Positions 23,043-35,144 of a stretch of 64,000 nt of DNA are shown one piece after another. The position numbers and the translations under genes were made by a program. The stretch is from Cherax quadricarinatus (Eukaryota; Arthropoda; Malacostraca; Decapoda; Parastacidae), in assembly GCF_038502225.1 (NCBI RefSeq), contig NC_091323.1, forward strand, positions 28,371,345-28,435,344, in the 5' to 3' direction. Numbering within the stretch: the stretch's first letter is position 1; every line of letters starts with the position of its first letter. Below the pieces are notes generated by a model that searched no databases, had not been told where the DNA came from, and was given only the letters and a program-made list of their open reading frames with translations.

Positions 23043-23082
<40 letters not shown>
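23037..23082. repeat. (CT)n microsatellite
   Basis: CT run with one G interruption. Confidence 0.9.
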
Positions 23083-23083
<1 letters not shown>

Positions 23084-23747
23084 TGTTGTGTTTTATAATA
23101 TTTCACGGCATCCAATTGCCGCCGTAAACCCGGGTTCACTGTATGTAAAAGCTTTTGAAACTTTCACTCTGATGTTAAGTAGTTGTTATTCTTATTGACT
23201 GGACCAAATGCTGTTTCACTCATCTTCACGTATGACTTGAATGACTTGACACACACACTGTGTGTGTGTGTAGAGCGAGCGAGAGTGAGGGAGTGTGAGA
23301 GTGAGATTGAGTGTATTAGACAATCGCGTTTATCCCGCATCCGGGAGGTGGTTGTGTAAAGGGAGGAGTGCTGGAGTTGCTCACCCGGGAGAGGGAGTGA
23401 GAGTGGAGACATACAGGTGCAGTCGTAGACACTAGCCTGCAACAACAAGTCACAGACACCTGCAACAGGTCGACGCTTTAGGTTTGCCGCCCAGCATAGG
23501 AATGACCTGTAGCCGTGTTGGACTGCCTACCTCCGAGCTGCCTGGTTCATTGTTGGTTGATTGGCTGGCTGGCTGGCAGATTGGCTAGCTGGCTGACTGG
23601 CAGGTAGAGCGCACTGCATGTCACAAGCTTAACCACTGTAATATTGTCCTTCCCTACGCATCACTCTCGACTGATAATATACTCAGCTTACACACATGTT
23701 AGTTACCACTTGTCAAAGGCACTTGTCGTTAAGACTCTTGGCTTGTT

Positions 23748-23749
<2 letters not shown>
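23083..23749. other. No gene recognised
   Basis: Contains 'acacacactgtgtgtgtg' near 23250 (a short CA/TG palindrome) and a 'ggctggctggcagattggct' run near 23560-23600. No coding feature is supported. Confidence 0.5.

Positions 23750-23797
<48 letters not shown>
23750..23797. repeat. (GT)n microsatellite
   Basis: About 24 GT repeats. Confidence 0.95.
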
Positions 23798-23799
<2 letters not shown>

Positions 23800-24029
23800 A
23801 CTAGTCCTATTTAATATAACCATCAAGAGAGAGAGAGAAACACAATTGCATATTTTGAAAAAAAAATCGGTATAGAGAGGATACAAGAAAATATTTCTTC
23901 ACCCAAAGTTAGGAAATAGAATGAGATGGTAGAGCTGGTGAGGCGCACTATATCTGATTGAAACTTAGATAAATTCTATAATAAATTATACAGTGAAGAC
24001 GGCATGCTACAAGCATAGCTCTTCTCAAG

Positions 24030-24110
24030 TAACTCTTTGTGACCTGATGATGGTACAGGATGGACCGAAACGTCTTGCAAAACTTCCTTTTAAAGGTCTG
24101 GCTTGTTAGT
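24030..24110 (+). mobile_element. Half fold-back element with hammerhead-like core
   Basis: Reads GAC-CTGATGA (24041-24050), GGT...ACC stem (24052-24066), GAAAC (24067-24071), then GTC (24072-24074), which can pair with the GAC before the core. There is no inverted partner. Confidence 0.6.
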
Positions 24111-24299
24111 GCAGCCTGACACAATCACATTGAGGCTGCAAGCAGTGCTAATGATTACTGGCGAACAACCAACAACTAGCAAATGAATATATAGACACTT
24201 GTGTACACCTGCATAGTATGCTGTGCCAGGTGACCAGCTGATCCAGAAAGATGTTTCATCCTTTTGTCCAAGTCGTCTTTTCTCTCGTGTGGCTGTTTA

Positions 24300-24366
24300 T
24301 TCTCTCTCTCTCTCTCTCTGAGCCCTGCTATTATTATTATTATTATTATTAGTAGTAGTAGTATGT
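24300..24366. repeat. (CT)n and (TTA)n/(GTA)n microsatellites
   Basis: CT run at 24301-24320, TTA run at 24329-24350 and AGT run to 24362. Confidence 0.9.
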
Positions 24367-25026
24367 ATTATTAATTGCTGACATGTGAGGAAAGTGTTAT
24401 ATTGCAACTTGTTATGGAATTAATATTTACAGTTTCTTCAGTATTGCTGTTTGTTTATATATACTCGCTCTAATGTGCTGCAGAAAAAATAATAATGGTT
24501 ATTCTCGGTTAATTAGATAAGATAAAGTTAAGGTATATTAACTTACATTTTGTGTATAATTAACGACAGTAACGAAATACAGTAATGATTGTCTTGCGTC
24601 TGGCAACGTGGGGCGTAGCAAACTACCTCGCAGCGTTGCTCTTTTTTATTATTTTACAGGATGCGTGGCGGCGCTGCCCAATGAGCTCGACCCGCTGGCC
24701 AAAATCTAAAATATTCCCGAACGCTAACCAAAAAAAAAAAAAAAAATGGAGAATGAGCTGTCAATTGACACCGAAATAATGATTCTCTGTACCTTTTCCC
24801 CATCCCACGGTCCTCTTCCTTCAGTCCTCTTTCCCAGCAGTCGACTCTTCCCCCCCTCCCCGTTTTTTTTTCATCCCTCTTCCCCCCACCACAGACTGCT
24901 ATATCCAGCACTTGGTTTACTGCTCTTGACATGAACTTCCGCCGTGATTCAGGGGTTGAGCACGATTAGTTTACCTGGCTGTTCCTCGCATGTACACACA
25001 CACACACACACCTTGACAAGTCGAGG
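24367..25026. other. No gene recognised
   Basis: Includes an A-run at 24729-24746 that could be the tail of an old retroposed copy, and pyrimidine-rich sequence at 24790-24890. Frames here are short and without domains. Confidence 0.5.
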
Positions 25027-25190
25027 AGTGAGGTGCGTGCTACTGAGGTGGGTGCTACTGAAGTGGATGCTACTGAAGTGGATGCTACTGAAGTGGATGC
25101 TACTGAGATGGGTGTTAGTGAAGTGGGTACTACTGAGGTGAGTGCTACTGAAGTGTGTGCTACTGAGATGGATGCTACTCGATCACTGCT
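25027..25190. repeat. 15-bp minisatellite (about 10 units)
   Basis: The unit is gatgctactgaagtg, with g/a changes. The period is a multiple of three, so frames stay open. Confidence 0.9.
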
Positions 25191-25924
25191 ACTCTCCTAC
25201 AACATCCGTGCCTTAAGCACACTGCCATGGGTCGTTGTTGATCACTGTCAAGTTGCCGTCTAGGAATTACTCATGATAGGTGTGTTATTATATATTTAGT
25301 TTACACAGTTCCACTTAAAGACTCGCATCATCTCAAAGGTCAGCCCTATCTAAAGTATACTAACTCTCTAGAATGCAACCCATAACAGTTGATTAACACT
25401 CTCGTACCTGTTTATTGCTATGTAAATAAGGACCAGCAACTGCAAGTAGGTTTACCAGTACAAGTTGATATTATTTCGAGGACAAGTTGATATTGTGTTT
25501 GTGCCGGGACTATTGCCAAGCTGTGGCCTGTGTGGGCGTTTCTGGTACCCTCACACTGCTTGTGGCGATAATGAGTGCTAGCCACACTTGACCTTGTCTT
25601 TGGATGGCACCGTAACAAGTGTTAATAACAGGTGGGAGGAGTCTAGCAGTGTATGCACAGGCGTGTTTTGCTTACCAGGATAGCCTTGGTCATACAGTCG
25701 TCCCTTAGAGCGTTGGTACTTCCTTAAAAAGTGCTTAATTATATTATTTAATGACGGTAATTAACGGCCTGTGTGGAGATGTCAGTCATATGAAATATTA
25801 AGTGTGTGGACATAGTCATTCTCTCTCTCTCTTTCTCTTTCTTTCTCTCTCTCTCTCAACACTCGTATTACTAGTACTGATGTTACTGCTATGCCAGTAA
25901 TAATACTAATACTAATAATAATAA
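25191..25924. other. No gene recognised
   Basis: Unique-looking DNA with a CT run at 25819-25857. No coding feature is supported. Confidence 0.5.
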
Positions 25925-25982
25925 TAATCTTATTAACACATCGGCCGTTTCCCATTAAGGCAGGGTGACCCGAAAAGGATGA
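25925..25982 (-). mobile_element. Extreme 3' end of the RT-bearing LINE
   Basis: On the minus strand it reads ccttttcgggtcaccctgcc then 'ttaatgggaaacggccga', the same terminal block as 50818-50855, followed by an (ATA/TAA) tail. Confidence 0.8.
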
Positions 25983-25984
25983 TG

Positions 25985-26262
25985 ATGATAATAATAATAA
26001 TCACGTACTTGATACAGCTTCTATAGACGTAGCTAACATCAGTGTCACTATATAGAAAGCCTTTGGTTATGCAGAGAATTTCGGGCAACTTAGGTTAATT
26101 TTGTCCCCCAGGACTCCATCCACGACAGTCAGCTAACACCCAGGTACCTGCTTACTGCTAGGTGAACAGGAACAGCAGGTGTAAGGAAACACACCCAGTG
26201 TTTCCACCCTTACCGGGGATCGATCCATGGGCAATGTGTGAGCTGAGTATGCTACCAATTCT
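25985..26262 (-). mobile_element. tRNA-derived SINE, minus strand
   Basis: From its tail (ATAATA run at 25985) it reads inverted versions of the SINE body ('gaaagcctttggttatgcag', 'acacccaggtacctgc', 'gtttccacccttaccgggga'). The head with a box-B-like 'ggggatcgatcc' is near 26215-26230. Its head abuts the 23-bp minisatellite. Confidence 0.8.
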
Positions 26263-27680
26263 GGCATATTGGTCTCAATACTGGTATGTTGGTCTAATCA
26301 ATATTGATATGTTGATCTCATCAATACTGGTATGTTAGTCTCGCCAATGCTAGTATGTTGGTGTCATCGATAATGGTATGTTAGTCTCATCAATAATGGT
26401 ATGTTAGTCTCATCAATAATGGTATGTTAGTCTCATCAATAATGGTATGTTAGTCTCATCAATAATGGTATGTTAGTCTCATCAATAATGGTATGTTAGT
26501 CTCATCAATAATGGTATGTTAGTCTCATCAATAATGGTATGTTAGTCTCATCAATAATGGTATGTTAGTCTCATCAATAATGGTATGTTGGTCTTATCAA
26601 TAATGGTATGTTAGTCTCATCAATAATGGTATGTTAGTCTCATCAATAATGGTATGTTAGTCTCATCAATAATGGTATGTTGGTCTCATCAACACTGGTA
26701 TATTAATCTCATCAGTACTGGTATATTAGTCTCATCAACACTGGTATATTAATCTCATCAACACTGGTATATTAGTCTCATCAACACTGGTATATTAATC
26801 TCATCAACACTGGTATATTAATCTCATCAACACTGGTATATTAATCTCATCAACACTGGTATATTAGTCTCATCAACACTGGTATATTAATCTCATCAGT
26901 ACTGGTATATTAGTCTCATCAACACTGGTATATTAATCTCATCAGTACTGGTATATTAGTCTCATCAACACTGGTATATTAATCTCATCAACACTGATAT
27001 ATTAATCTCATCAGTACTGGTATATTAGTCTCATCAACACTGGTATATTAATCTCATCAGTACTGGTATATTAATCTCATCAACACTGGTATATTAGTCT
27101 CATCAACACTGGTATATTAATCTCATCAGTACTGGTATATTAGTCTCATCAACACTGGTATATTAGTCTCATCAACACTGGTATATTAATCTCATCAACA
27201 CTGATATATTAATCTCATCAGTACTGGTATATTAGTCTAATCAACACTGGTATATTAGTCTCATCAACACTGGTATATTAATCTCATCAACACTGATATA
27301 TTAATCTCATCAACACTGGTATATTAATCTCATCAGTACTGGTATATTAGTCTCATCAACAGTGGTATATTAGTCTCATCAACACTGGTATATTAATCTC
27401 ATCAGTACTGGTATATTAGTCTCATCAGTACTGGTATATTAGTCTCATCAACACTGGTATATTAATCTCATCAGTACTGGTATATTAGTCTCATCAGTAC
27501 TGGTATATTAATCTCATCAGTACTGGTATATTAGTCTCATCAGTACTGGTATATTAGTCTCATCAGTACTGGTATATTAATCTCATCAGTACTGGTATAT
27601 TAGTCTCATCAGTACTGGTATATTAGTCTCATCAACACTGGTATATTAGTCTCATCAACACTGGTATATTAGTCTCATGG
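26263..27680. repeat. 23-bp minisatellite (about 61 units)
   Basis: Unit aatggtatgttagtctcatc plus 'aat' (left domain, about 26360-26680, nearly pure) or actggtatattagtctcatc plus 'aac'/'agt' (right domain). The switch between the two forms at about 26690 is abrupt. Confidence 0.95.
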
Positions 27681-27820
27681 TGTGTTGAAGAGTTCCCTTA
27701 GCATATGTTGAGCATCACTCTCCACAAAGCCAGGGAAAGGAGTGAGTAGCTTGTCTCAGCCTTGTAAAGGAACACGCGCACCATCTCTAGTAATGCTCAT
27801 AGCGCATCAAGGTCTAGGGT

Positions 27821-27864
27821 CCCCCCCCCCCACACACACATGCGCGCGCGCGCGCGCCTGTGTG
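27821..27864. repeat. C-run, CA and GC alternating tract
   Basis: Eleven or so C, then CACACACACATG, then about nine CG/GC dinucleotides, then CTGTGTGT. Alternating purine-pyrimidine of this kind can adopt Z-form DNA (general knowledge). Confidence 0.9.
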
Positions 27865-28332
27865 TAAAAGTCTTAGGAAAATAAACAGTGAAAGCGAGTG
27901 GAAATCTCTTGATGACTACTGGGATAAACTGTGACAATTGCTTGATGGAATTTAATTTAGATAAATGTCGTGTAGTGGAAGCCGGTGGAAGCGAAATCAG
28001 GTCATGTGAAGAATATAGATTGTTCGACAAAATATTGATACTGTCAGAATGAGAGAGATCTCAGAGTTATTATTAACCAAAACTATTGTCACCGTAAGTT
28101 ATTGTAGACGAAATTATGGGAAACTCGTATGGTACACTGGTGTTATAACATAGCTGTCAACTACATGGTTGGTGAAGTGATAACAAAAAGAATAGCTACT
28201 TTCAACGTATAATATACAGATGTGTAGTTCCAACACCTGGAGAAAACACTTGGATAGATTAGATAAGGCCTAATTGCCTATTAAACAATGCGAGTTATGA
28301 AGAAAGACTGAAAACGCTAAAAATGCCCAAAT

Positions 28333-28335
<3 letters not shown>
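27865..28335. other. No gene recognised
   Basis: No coding or RNA feature is supported. Confidence 0.5.
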
Positions 28336-28380
<45 letters not shown>

Positions 28381-28398
28381 ACACACACACACACACAG
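28336..28398. repeat. (CT)n then (CA)n microsatellites
   Basis: CT run at 28337-28372 and CA run at 28380-28398. Confidence 0.95.
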
Positions 28399-29042
28399 TT
28401 GCAAGACGCTCTCACTAATCTCACTAACTCTGGCCACGCCTATCTTGACTTCTCCGTCGCATATACAATTAGGTAGCTTGTGTCTGGTGCTCAACACAGC
28501 CATGATCATGTCTCCACCACTCCTTGTACTGAAACACCCACATGGGTTTACCCTTTTTTCACATAACATATAACACTCAGCGTTAACAAAATTCTCTGAA
28601 AATTATTACGAGGCGGACTGGTAAGTTACAGCAGCACAGTCTGGCACCACCTGTGCTAAAAGTTCATATTTGAACGTATCGTCATTTTTTTTTAAATTTA
28701 TCTGTTGTTAAATATGTTTTTTATAGGTTTATATAGGTTAGACTAACATTTAAGTACTACATCAAAAAAATAATGATGGGCAGGTTGGTCACTGAAGTTT
28801 TAGGTCAAAGGATCAAGAGTTTAAGTGAGCAGAGATAATCACGTGACTTACCCACGTCACCATTCTCTTGTTTCTTACGACAAGCAACAATCCGCCATCC
28901 CGGGTCACGCTCCTGTAAATTACATGATATTGGAGCTAAGCTTTTTAAGCTCCCAAAGCTGCTTTACACATAGTGGACTGCTTAATAATTTACTCATCAC
29001 CCTACTGAAGTCTCCCAGCTCAAGCTGAAAGATTTTACTGTA
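28399..29042. other. No gene recognised
   Basis: A minus-strand frame from 28569 into the CA run encodes a somewhat cysteine-bearing peptide. It has no known domain and no splice signals I trust. Confidence 0.45.
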
Positions 29043-31330
29043 TCATGTACGAGAACCACCTTGTGTGATGAAGTATGGCAGAACCCACCCTGTGTGATGA
29101 AGTATGGCAAGAGAACCCACCCTGTGTGATGAAGTATGGCAGAACCCACCCTGTGTGATGGAGTATGGCAGGAGAACCCACCTTGTGTGATGAAGTACGG
29201 CAGGAGAACCCACCCTGTGTGATGGAGTATGGCAGGAGAACCCATGATGTGTGATGGAGTATGGCAGGAGAACCCACCCTGTGTGATGGAGTATGGCAGG
29301 AGAACCCACCCTGTGTGATGGAGTATGGCAGGAGAACCCACCCTGTGTGATGGAGTATGGCAGGAGAACCCATGATGTGTGATGGAGTATGGCAGGAGAA
29401 CCCACCCTGTGTGATGGAGTATGGCAGGAGAACCCATGATGTGTGATGGAGTATGGCAGGAGAACCCACCCTGTGTGATGGAGTATGGCAGGAGAACCCA
29501 CCCTGTCTGATGGAGTATGACAGGGGAACCCACCCTGTGTGATGGAGTATGGCAGGGGAACCCACCCTGTGTGATGGAGTATGGCAGGGGAACCCACCCT
29601 GTGTGATGGAGTATGGCAGGGGAACCCACCCTGTGTGATGGAGTATGGCAGGGGAACCCACCCTGTGTGATGGAGTATGGCAGGGGAACCCACCCTGTGT
29701 GATGGAGTATGGCAGGAGAACCCACCCTGTGTGATGGAGTATGGCAGGAGAACCCACCCTGTGTGATGAAGTATGGAATGAGAACCCACCCTGTCTGATG
29801 GAGTATGGCAGGGGAACCCACCCTGTCTGATGGAGTATGGCAGGGGAACCCACCCTGTGTGATGAAGTATGGCAGGAGAACCCACCCTGTATGATGGAGT
29901 ATGGCAGGGGAACCCACCCTGTATGATGGAGTATGGCAGGAGAACCCACCCTGTATGATGGAGTATGGCAGGAGAACCCACATGGGAACCCACCCTGTAT
30001 GATGGAGTATGACAGGGGAACCCACCCTGTATGATGGAGTATGGCAGGGGAACCCACCCTGTATGATGGAGTATGACAGGGGAACCCACCCTGTATGATG
30101 GAGTATGGCAGGGGAACCCACCCTGTATGATGGAGTATGGCAGGGTAACTCACCTTGTGTGATGGAGTATGGCAGGGGAACCCATGGTGTGTGATGGAGT
30201 ATGGCAGGGGAACCCATGGTGTGTGATGGAGTATGGCAGGGGAACCCACCCTGTATGATAGAGTATGGCAGGGGAACCCACCCTCTATGATGGAGTATGG
30301 CAGGGGAACCCACCCTGTATGAGGGAGTATGGCAGGAGAACCCACCCTGTGTGATGGAGTATGGCAGGGGAACCCACCCTGTATGATGGAGTATGGCAGG
30401 GGAATCCACCCTGTATGAGGGAGTATGGCAGGCGAACCCACCCTGTATGATGGAGTATGGCAGGAGAACCCACCCTGTATGATGGAGTATGGCAGGGGAA
30501 CCCACCCTGTATGATGGAGTATGGCAGGGGAACCCACCCTGTATGATGGAGTATGGCAAGGTAACCCACCCTGTATGATGGAGTATGGCAGGGGAACCCA
30601 CCCTGTATGATGGAGTATGGCAGGGGAACCCACCCTGTATGATGGAGTATGGCAGGGGAACCTACCCTGTATGATGGAGTATGGCAGGGAAACCCACCCT
30701 GTATGATGGAGTATGGCAGGGGAACCCACCCTGTATGATGGAGTATGGCAGGAGAACCCACCCTGTATGATGGAGTATGGCAGGGGAACCCACCCTGTAT
30801 GATGGAGTATGGCAGGGAAACCCACCCTGTATGATGGAGTATGGCAGGGAAACCCACCCTGTATGATGGAGTATGGCAGGGGAACCCACCTTGTATGATG
30901 GAGTATGGCAGGGGAACCCACCCTGTATGATGGAGTATGGCAGGGGAACCCACCTTGTATGATGGAGTATGGCAGGGGAACCCACCTTGTATGATGGAGT
31001 ATGGCAGGGGAACCCACCTTGTATGATGGAGTATGGCAGGGGAACCCACCTTGTATGATGGAGTATGGCAGGGGAACCCACCTTGTATGATGGAGTATGG
31101 CAGGGGAACCCACCTTGTATGATGGAGTATGGCAGGGGAACCCACCTTGTATGATGGAGTATGGCAGGGGAACCCACCTTGTATGATGGAGTATGGCAGG
31201 GGAACCCACCTTGTATGATGGAGTATGGCAGGGGAACCCACCTTGTATGATGGAGTATGGCAGGGGAACCCACCTTGTATGATGGAGTATGGCAGGGGAA
31301 CCCACCTTGTATGATGGAGTATGGCAGGAG
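29043..31330. repeat. 32-bp minisatellite (about 71 units)
   Basis: The unit is aacccaccctgtatgatgga plus 'gtatggcagggg'. Left units carry 'gtgtgatgaag' or 'catgatgtgtg'; units right of about 30960 are essentially identical ('ccttgtatgatg'). With a 32-bp period all three minus frames are open over hundreds of codons with the same peptide shifted. No gene is inferred. Confidence 0.97.
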
Positions 31331-31505
31331 AACTTTGGTAACCTTGTTATCACAGTGTAACTTATTGTTTAATTCATGTTAAGCGCTAAACCCATTGGGG
31401 TGGAGGCTTGATCCTCCGTCTACGCTTCCTATTTGTATTCGCCTATATGTACAGTGTAACTTACAGCTTAGGGTATGTTAGATGGAGCTTTATTGAGTAG
31501 TGGTC
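31331..31505. other. No gene recognised
   Basis: Spacer between two arrays. 'taagcgctaaacccattggg' (31380-31399) has the look of a dispersed-repeat end but has no second clear copy here. Confidence 0.4.
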
Positions 31506-31895
31506 GTGGTGTGTGTGTGTGTTGTGTTGTGTTGTGTTCTGCTCTGTTGTGTTGTGCTGTGTTGTGCTGTGTGTTGTGCTGTGTTGCGTTGTGTTGTGCT
31601 GTGTTGTGCTGTGTTGTGTTGTGCTGTGTTGTGTTGTGCTGTGCTGTGTTGTTTTGTGTTGTGCTGTGTTGTGTTGTTGTGTTGTGCTGTGTTGTGCTGT
31701 GTTGTGTTGTGCTGTGTTGCGTTGTGTTGTGCTGTGTTGTGCTGTGTTGTGTTGCGTTGTGTTGTGCTGTGTTGTGTTGTGCTGTGTTGCGGTGTGTTGT
31801 GTTGTGCTGTGTTGTGTTGTTGTGCTGTGTTGTGTTGCGTTGCGTTGTGTTGTGCTGTGTTGTGCTGTGTTGTGTTGTGCTGTTGTGTGTTGCTG
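31506..31895. repeat. Degenerate TGTTG/TGCTG pentamer array
   Basis: About 390 bp of (tgttg)(tgctg) with rare gttgcgttg variants. It gives Cys/Val-rich or Thr/Gln/His-rich frames in every register; these are low-complexity artefacts. Confidence 0.95.
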
Positions 31896-32677
31896 TTACA
31901 GTTGAGTTCAACTCCTGCTGCTGCTTCTGTTTCATAAATTTATCTCCTACTCATAATTAATTTATTTCATCTTGAAAAACAAATGACTACGTCATTTAAG
32001 TCGTAAATAATATTCTGCGCGCAAGGAACATTTTTGTTGTAAACCGTATTTTTTATTTACAGTGAATTTCCGTTTTTCTTTTACACTGAATGTGTAAGTT
32101 TCCCGAAGACTGACTCAGGTTACAGAAAAGTTAGTAACAATTGAATTTGTATTTTCAGTGGATTATTTATCGTATTCATGAAAGTATTAAACCCGAATGG
32201 GTCTAGCAGTGAAGTGTATAAAGTGTAGACACGATAAGAGAAAGTGTTATATGTGAGAAAAGATTGAACACCATTTTGGGCATTATAATAACAAGTGTGT
32301 AAGAGAACAGGTTTATGCAAGAGCAGGAGGAACGACCAACCAGTGTTGTTCCAGCACGCGACGCCCACCCTCTTGTCTACCCACCTGCCCACTCACTAAC
32401 CCACCACCCCACATGAAATACCCACGCCTAGACAGCTTAGAAATACCCCTGTCCATGTCCCCTAGAGTCATGGCCATTATCAGTCACAAGTGAAGTCTGG
32501 CTTCTTACCTGATAGTGATGCTGGAGAACTGACTTATTCCAGTCTAGCATAAAATCATCGTGTTAGACTTGTGGAGCTGTACTAGAGGAAGGACCTGGAC
32601 CACGTGGTGGGGCATGTAGGGAGGGTGTTGGTGATGGTGAAGGCTAGTGTTTGTGATGGTGGTGACGAGTGTTGGTG
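31896..32677. other. No established gene; possible 5' flank of the exon candidate
   Basis: AT-rich to about 32330, then more balanced. If the candidate at 32678 is a first coding exon, its promoter or 5' UTR would be here, but I see no convincing TATA box or initiator. Confidence 0.35.
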
Positions 32678-32776
32678 ATGGTGGTGGTGTTGGCCAGCTG
32701 TGGCGACTACGCCTCTGTGTGGGACACCGCCTCTCTCTCATCAGGGGCGTCCTACGCTGAGATCTTCGACCCCCAG
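32678..32776 (+). CDS. Candidate 33-codon coding exon with splice donor
   Basis: ATG at 32678 opens a phase-0 frame of exactly 33 codons ending CCCCAG directly before GTAAAT (32777-32782), close to the animal donor consensus. The peptide begins MVVVLASCGDYASV and ends AEIFDPQ: a short hydrophobic start, then a polar acidic stretch. Its composition is unlike the surrounding repeats. An in-frame TGA lies 18 bp upstream (32660-32662), so the ATG is the natural start if this is a first exon. The hydrophobic run could be a very short signal peptide. The repeated 'gtggtgttggtgatg' just upstream is low complexity and may generate the ATG by chance. I do not recognise the protein, and no matching acceptor or second exon was found within the window. 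Confidence 0.3.
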
Positions 32777-32782
32777 GTAAAT

Positions 32783-33961
32783 ACACCTCTCTTAATTGTT
32801 TTCGTTCATTAGTGCTTCCCATCTGCTCTCAGGGGAAACATTTTTCACACTGCCAACTTAAAGAGCTTTAACTGATGTTGGTTATTTAATGAGCTTTAAC
32901 TCATGCTAGTTATTTTAACCTAGTGTTTCAGTATTTATTTTAATCTAGTATTACAGTATTGATTTGTGTTATGTATTGTTCGTGCTGTAGTTTTTATTTT
33001 TATTACTTTACCTTAGATGTAGTAAGAAGGTAAATGACCGCTGAATATATTCACTCTTAACACTTTTATATATATAAAAAAAAGCTTCATGTTTAAAGTG
33101 ATCATGGCCGCAGCTTTTTCAATACAGGTGTCTTAAGTGAATGCATTTGTGGCCATTTTCCTTTACCTTGGATGTTCTTGTGTGTGTGTTTGTAGTTGTT
33201 TTGATCACTGGGAGAGCTGATTGATCTACCAGGTCATGAACTATACTCAGGTGCGTCCAGTTTACCAAGGAAATACCATGTCCAGGTGAAGGATGTCACT
33301 GTATACCTCAACGACACCATAAAACAGGAGATCTACAATTCATCAAAACCAATTTCTTTTATTATATTAGAATAATAGGTGTAATATAAATTGCGACAAC
33401 TTGACCCCCAGATCCTGACATCACCGGCTAATGTCTGGATCTTACATGTATATATTATAAGGTATCTCTTCCTCGCTCCAGAGAGTACATTCCAAGTACT
33501 GTGAGGCGTTCCCGGTAATATTTTTTACTGTTTCCATGCTTATAGTAAACACTATCTTTCCCGGTTGAGGTATCTCCCTTGCCGCCTTAAATAGAACCCT
33601 CAACACTGACCAAAACGTTTAAATGAGAGAGCATAAGCGTTTCGAATAGTGTCACCAGTGGCATTACTTATCTTGCTTTGAAAGTTCTCATTATCCACCC
33701 TATCATTTTCGTAGCCTTTCTGTTTTCTAAATGGCAGATCATCTGACGTTATTGTACACAAATCTTGTACATGTTCCATTTGTTTTGTGTTCAAAGCTCT
33801 TTTTTGAGTTCTGCTTTCTTTCTCTATCTGAGCAGTTAGAATTGGTCGTAATGAACATATATCTAGAGGAAACTGTGACAGTTTTTCGCTTTGTGTGAAG
33901 CTTTGTCAGGATCCTGTGGATATGTTGCCTTTGTTTCCAGCTTCACGTCACAGGCGTGATA
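32783..33961. other. No gene recognised; possible intron sequence
   Basis: AT-rich DNA. If 32678-32776 is an exon, this would be its intron. A short match to 'cattatccaccctatcattt' (33690) also occurs near 1778 in the LINE fragment. It suggests a decayed LINE piece at about 33600-33800 on the minus strand. Confidence 0.4.
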
Positions 33962-33966
33962 GATAT
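33962..33966. repeat. Target-site duplication GATAT, left
   Basis: GATAT lies directly left of the first LTR and directly right of the second (38628-38632). A 5-bp duplication is in the range usual for BEL/Pao integration. Confidence 0.85.
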
Positions 33967-35144
33967 TATGGAAAATTTTCTAGGGTGCTTACCTGTATGT
34001 ACCTCAACATTATATACATACCAGTAATCTCATTGGGAGACAATCATATTGTTTACCGTAGTCACCCCGTGTAGACATGTGAGAAAACTTAACCACCCCT
34101 GGTCGCACCAAGTGGTCCCCTCGACCTCACAATCTTATCCATATCTATCCGAGACCAGTATGGATTGGGTAGCACCCACAAGTACGGTGCTACTAATTAA
34201 TTGTGGACTGTATAGATTATATTAGTTTAACTGAATGAAGGGGGGGGGGGTAGGACACACATGGATACCTCCGTCAAGGAAAACATTTGTACATAATCCC
34301 ACTACTTACCAGATGTTCTCTGGTGGTCACTTGATGTAGCTGGATCACTCGTAACCTATCTATTATAACATACCACCACTGGCCAGTCTAAGGTTGCTAT
34401 AACTAGAAGGGTTACTTAACTGTGGGTGATTGATATTCCTCATTTCTTGATTCACCATCTCATTTTCGATGTCCTGCTACACCGACACGATTCTCATTCC
34501 AGCAGGACGAGGTATCCGCTGGTTTGTCCTGCTTTAGACGTCGTGACTCAAGGAGTTTCACTTTCCTCGTCTCGCTAACAACGAGGTCTAACGTGTTCAC
34601 TCGGAGCAAAACGACTTATTTCACTTCACACATTCTCTTAACTTAGCGTTATTATCATTAATTACATTACAATTCACAAGACGATTTAATGACTCAAAAC
34701 TATTATACACATTAGAGATCACTCCATTAAGATCTGAGACCGATGAGTGATGATTAAACCAAGGGTAATTTTCCCGGGGCTCAGTCCAGGACGACGCGTC
34801 AGTCACCCCCGGTCCTACCCGTAATCACCTTTTACCACTCTATTATCGTGGTCCCGTAAATCACGTTCCCTCACTCTCCACTAGGAACAGTCACGACACT
34901 TCCTATTACGAAATGAGGCCTATATTAATCCTTAGGCCGCCGTGAATGCCAATTTCGTGGTACCATGCCTTTTCCGCTTCCTCTCCACCTTCAAAACAAA
35001 CCCGCCACTCCCTCCCGCACATCCGCGCATGCGCAAAGGGAACTCTTGGTTCTACTCTTATTTTCAAATACATTTTTGACCCATATAGACACATTAAACA
35101 CCTATTAGGCACTATAGTTTCGGAAAATTTAAAAATTTTCCACA
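33967..35144 (-). repeat. 3' LTR (1178 bp)
   Basis: It begins tatggaaaattttctagggt and ends 'aaaaattttccaca'. Nearly identical to 37448-38627. Short inverted ends TGGAAAATTTT / AAAATTTTCCA mark the borders. Confidence 0.93.

Noticed and set aside
28270..28569. Minus-strand frame with several cysteines
   Set aside because: It runs into CA and CT microsatellites at one end and has no domain or splice signals.
31468..31960. Cysteine/valine-rich proteins, or Thr/Gln/His-rich proteins on the other strand
   Set aside because: They derive entirely from the TGTTG/TGCTG pentamer array, with every register open.
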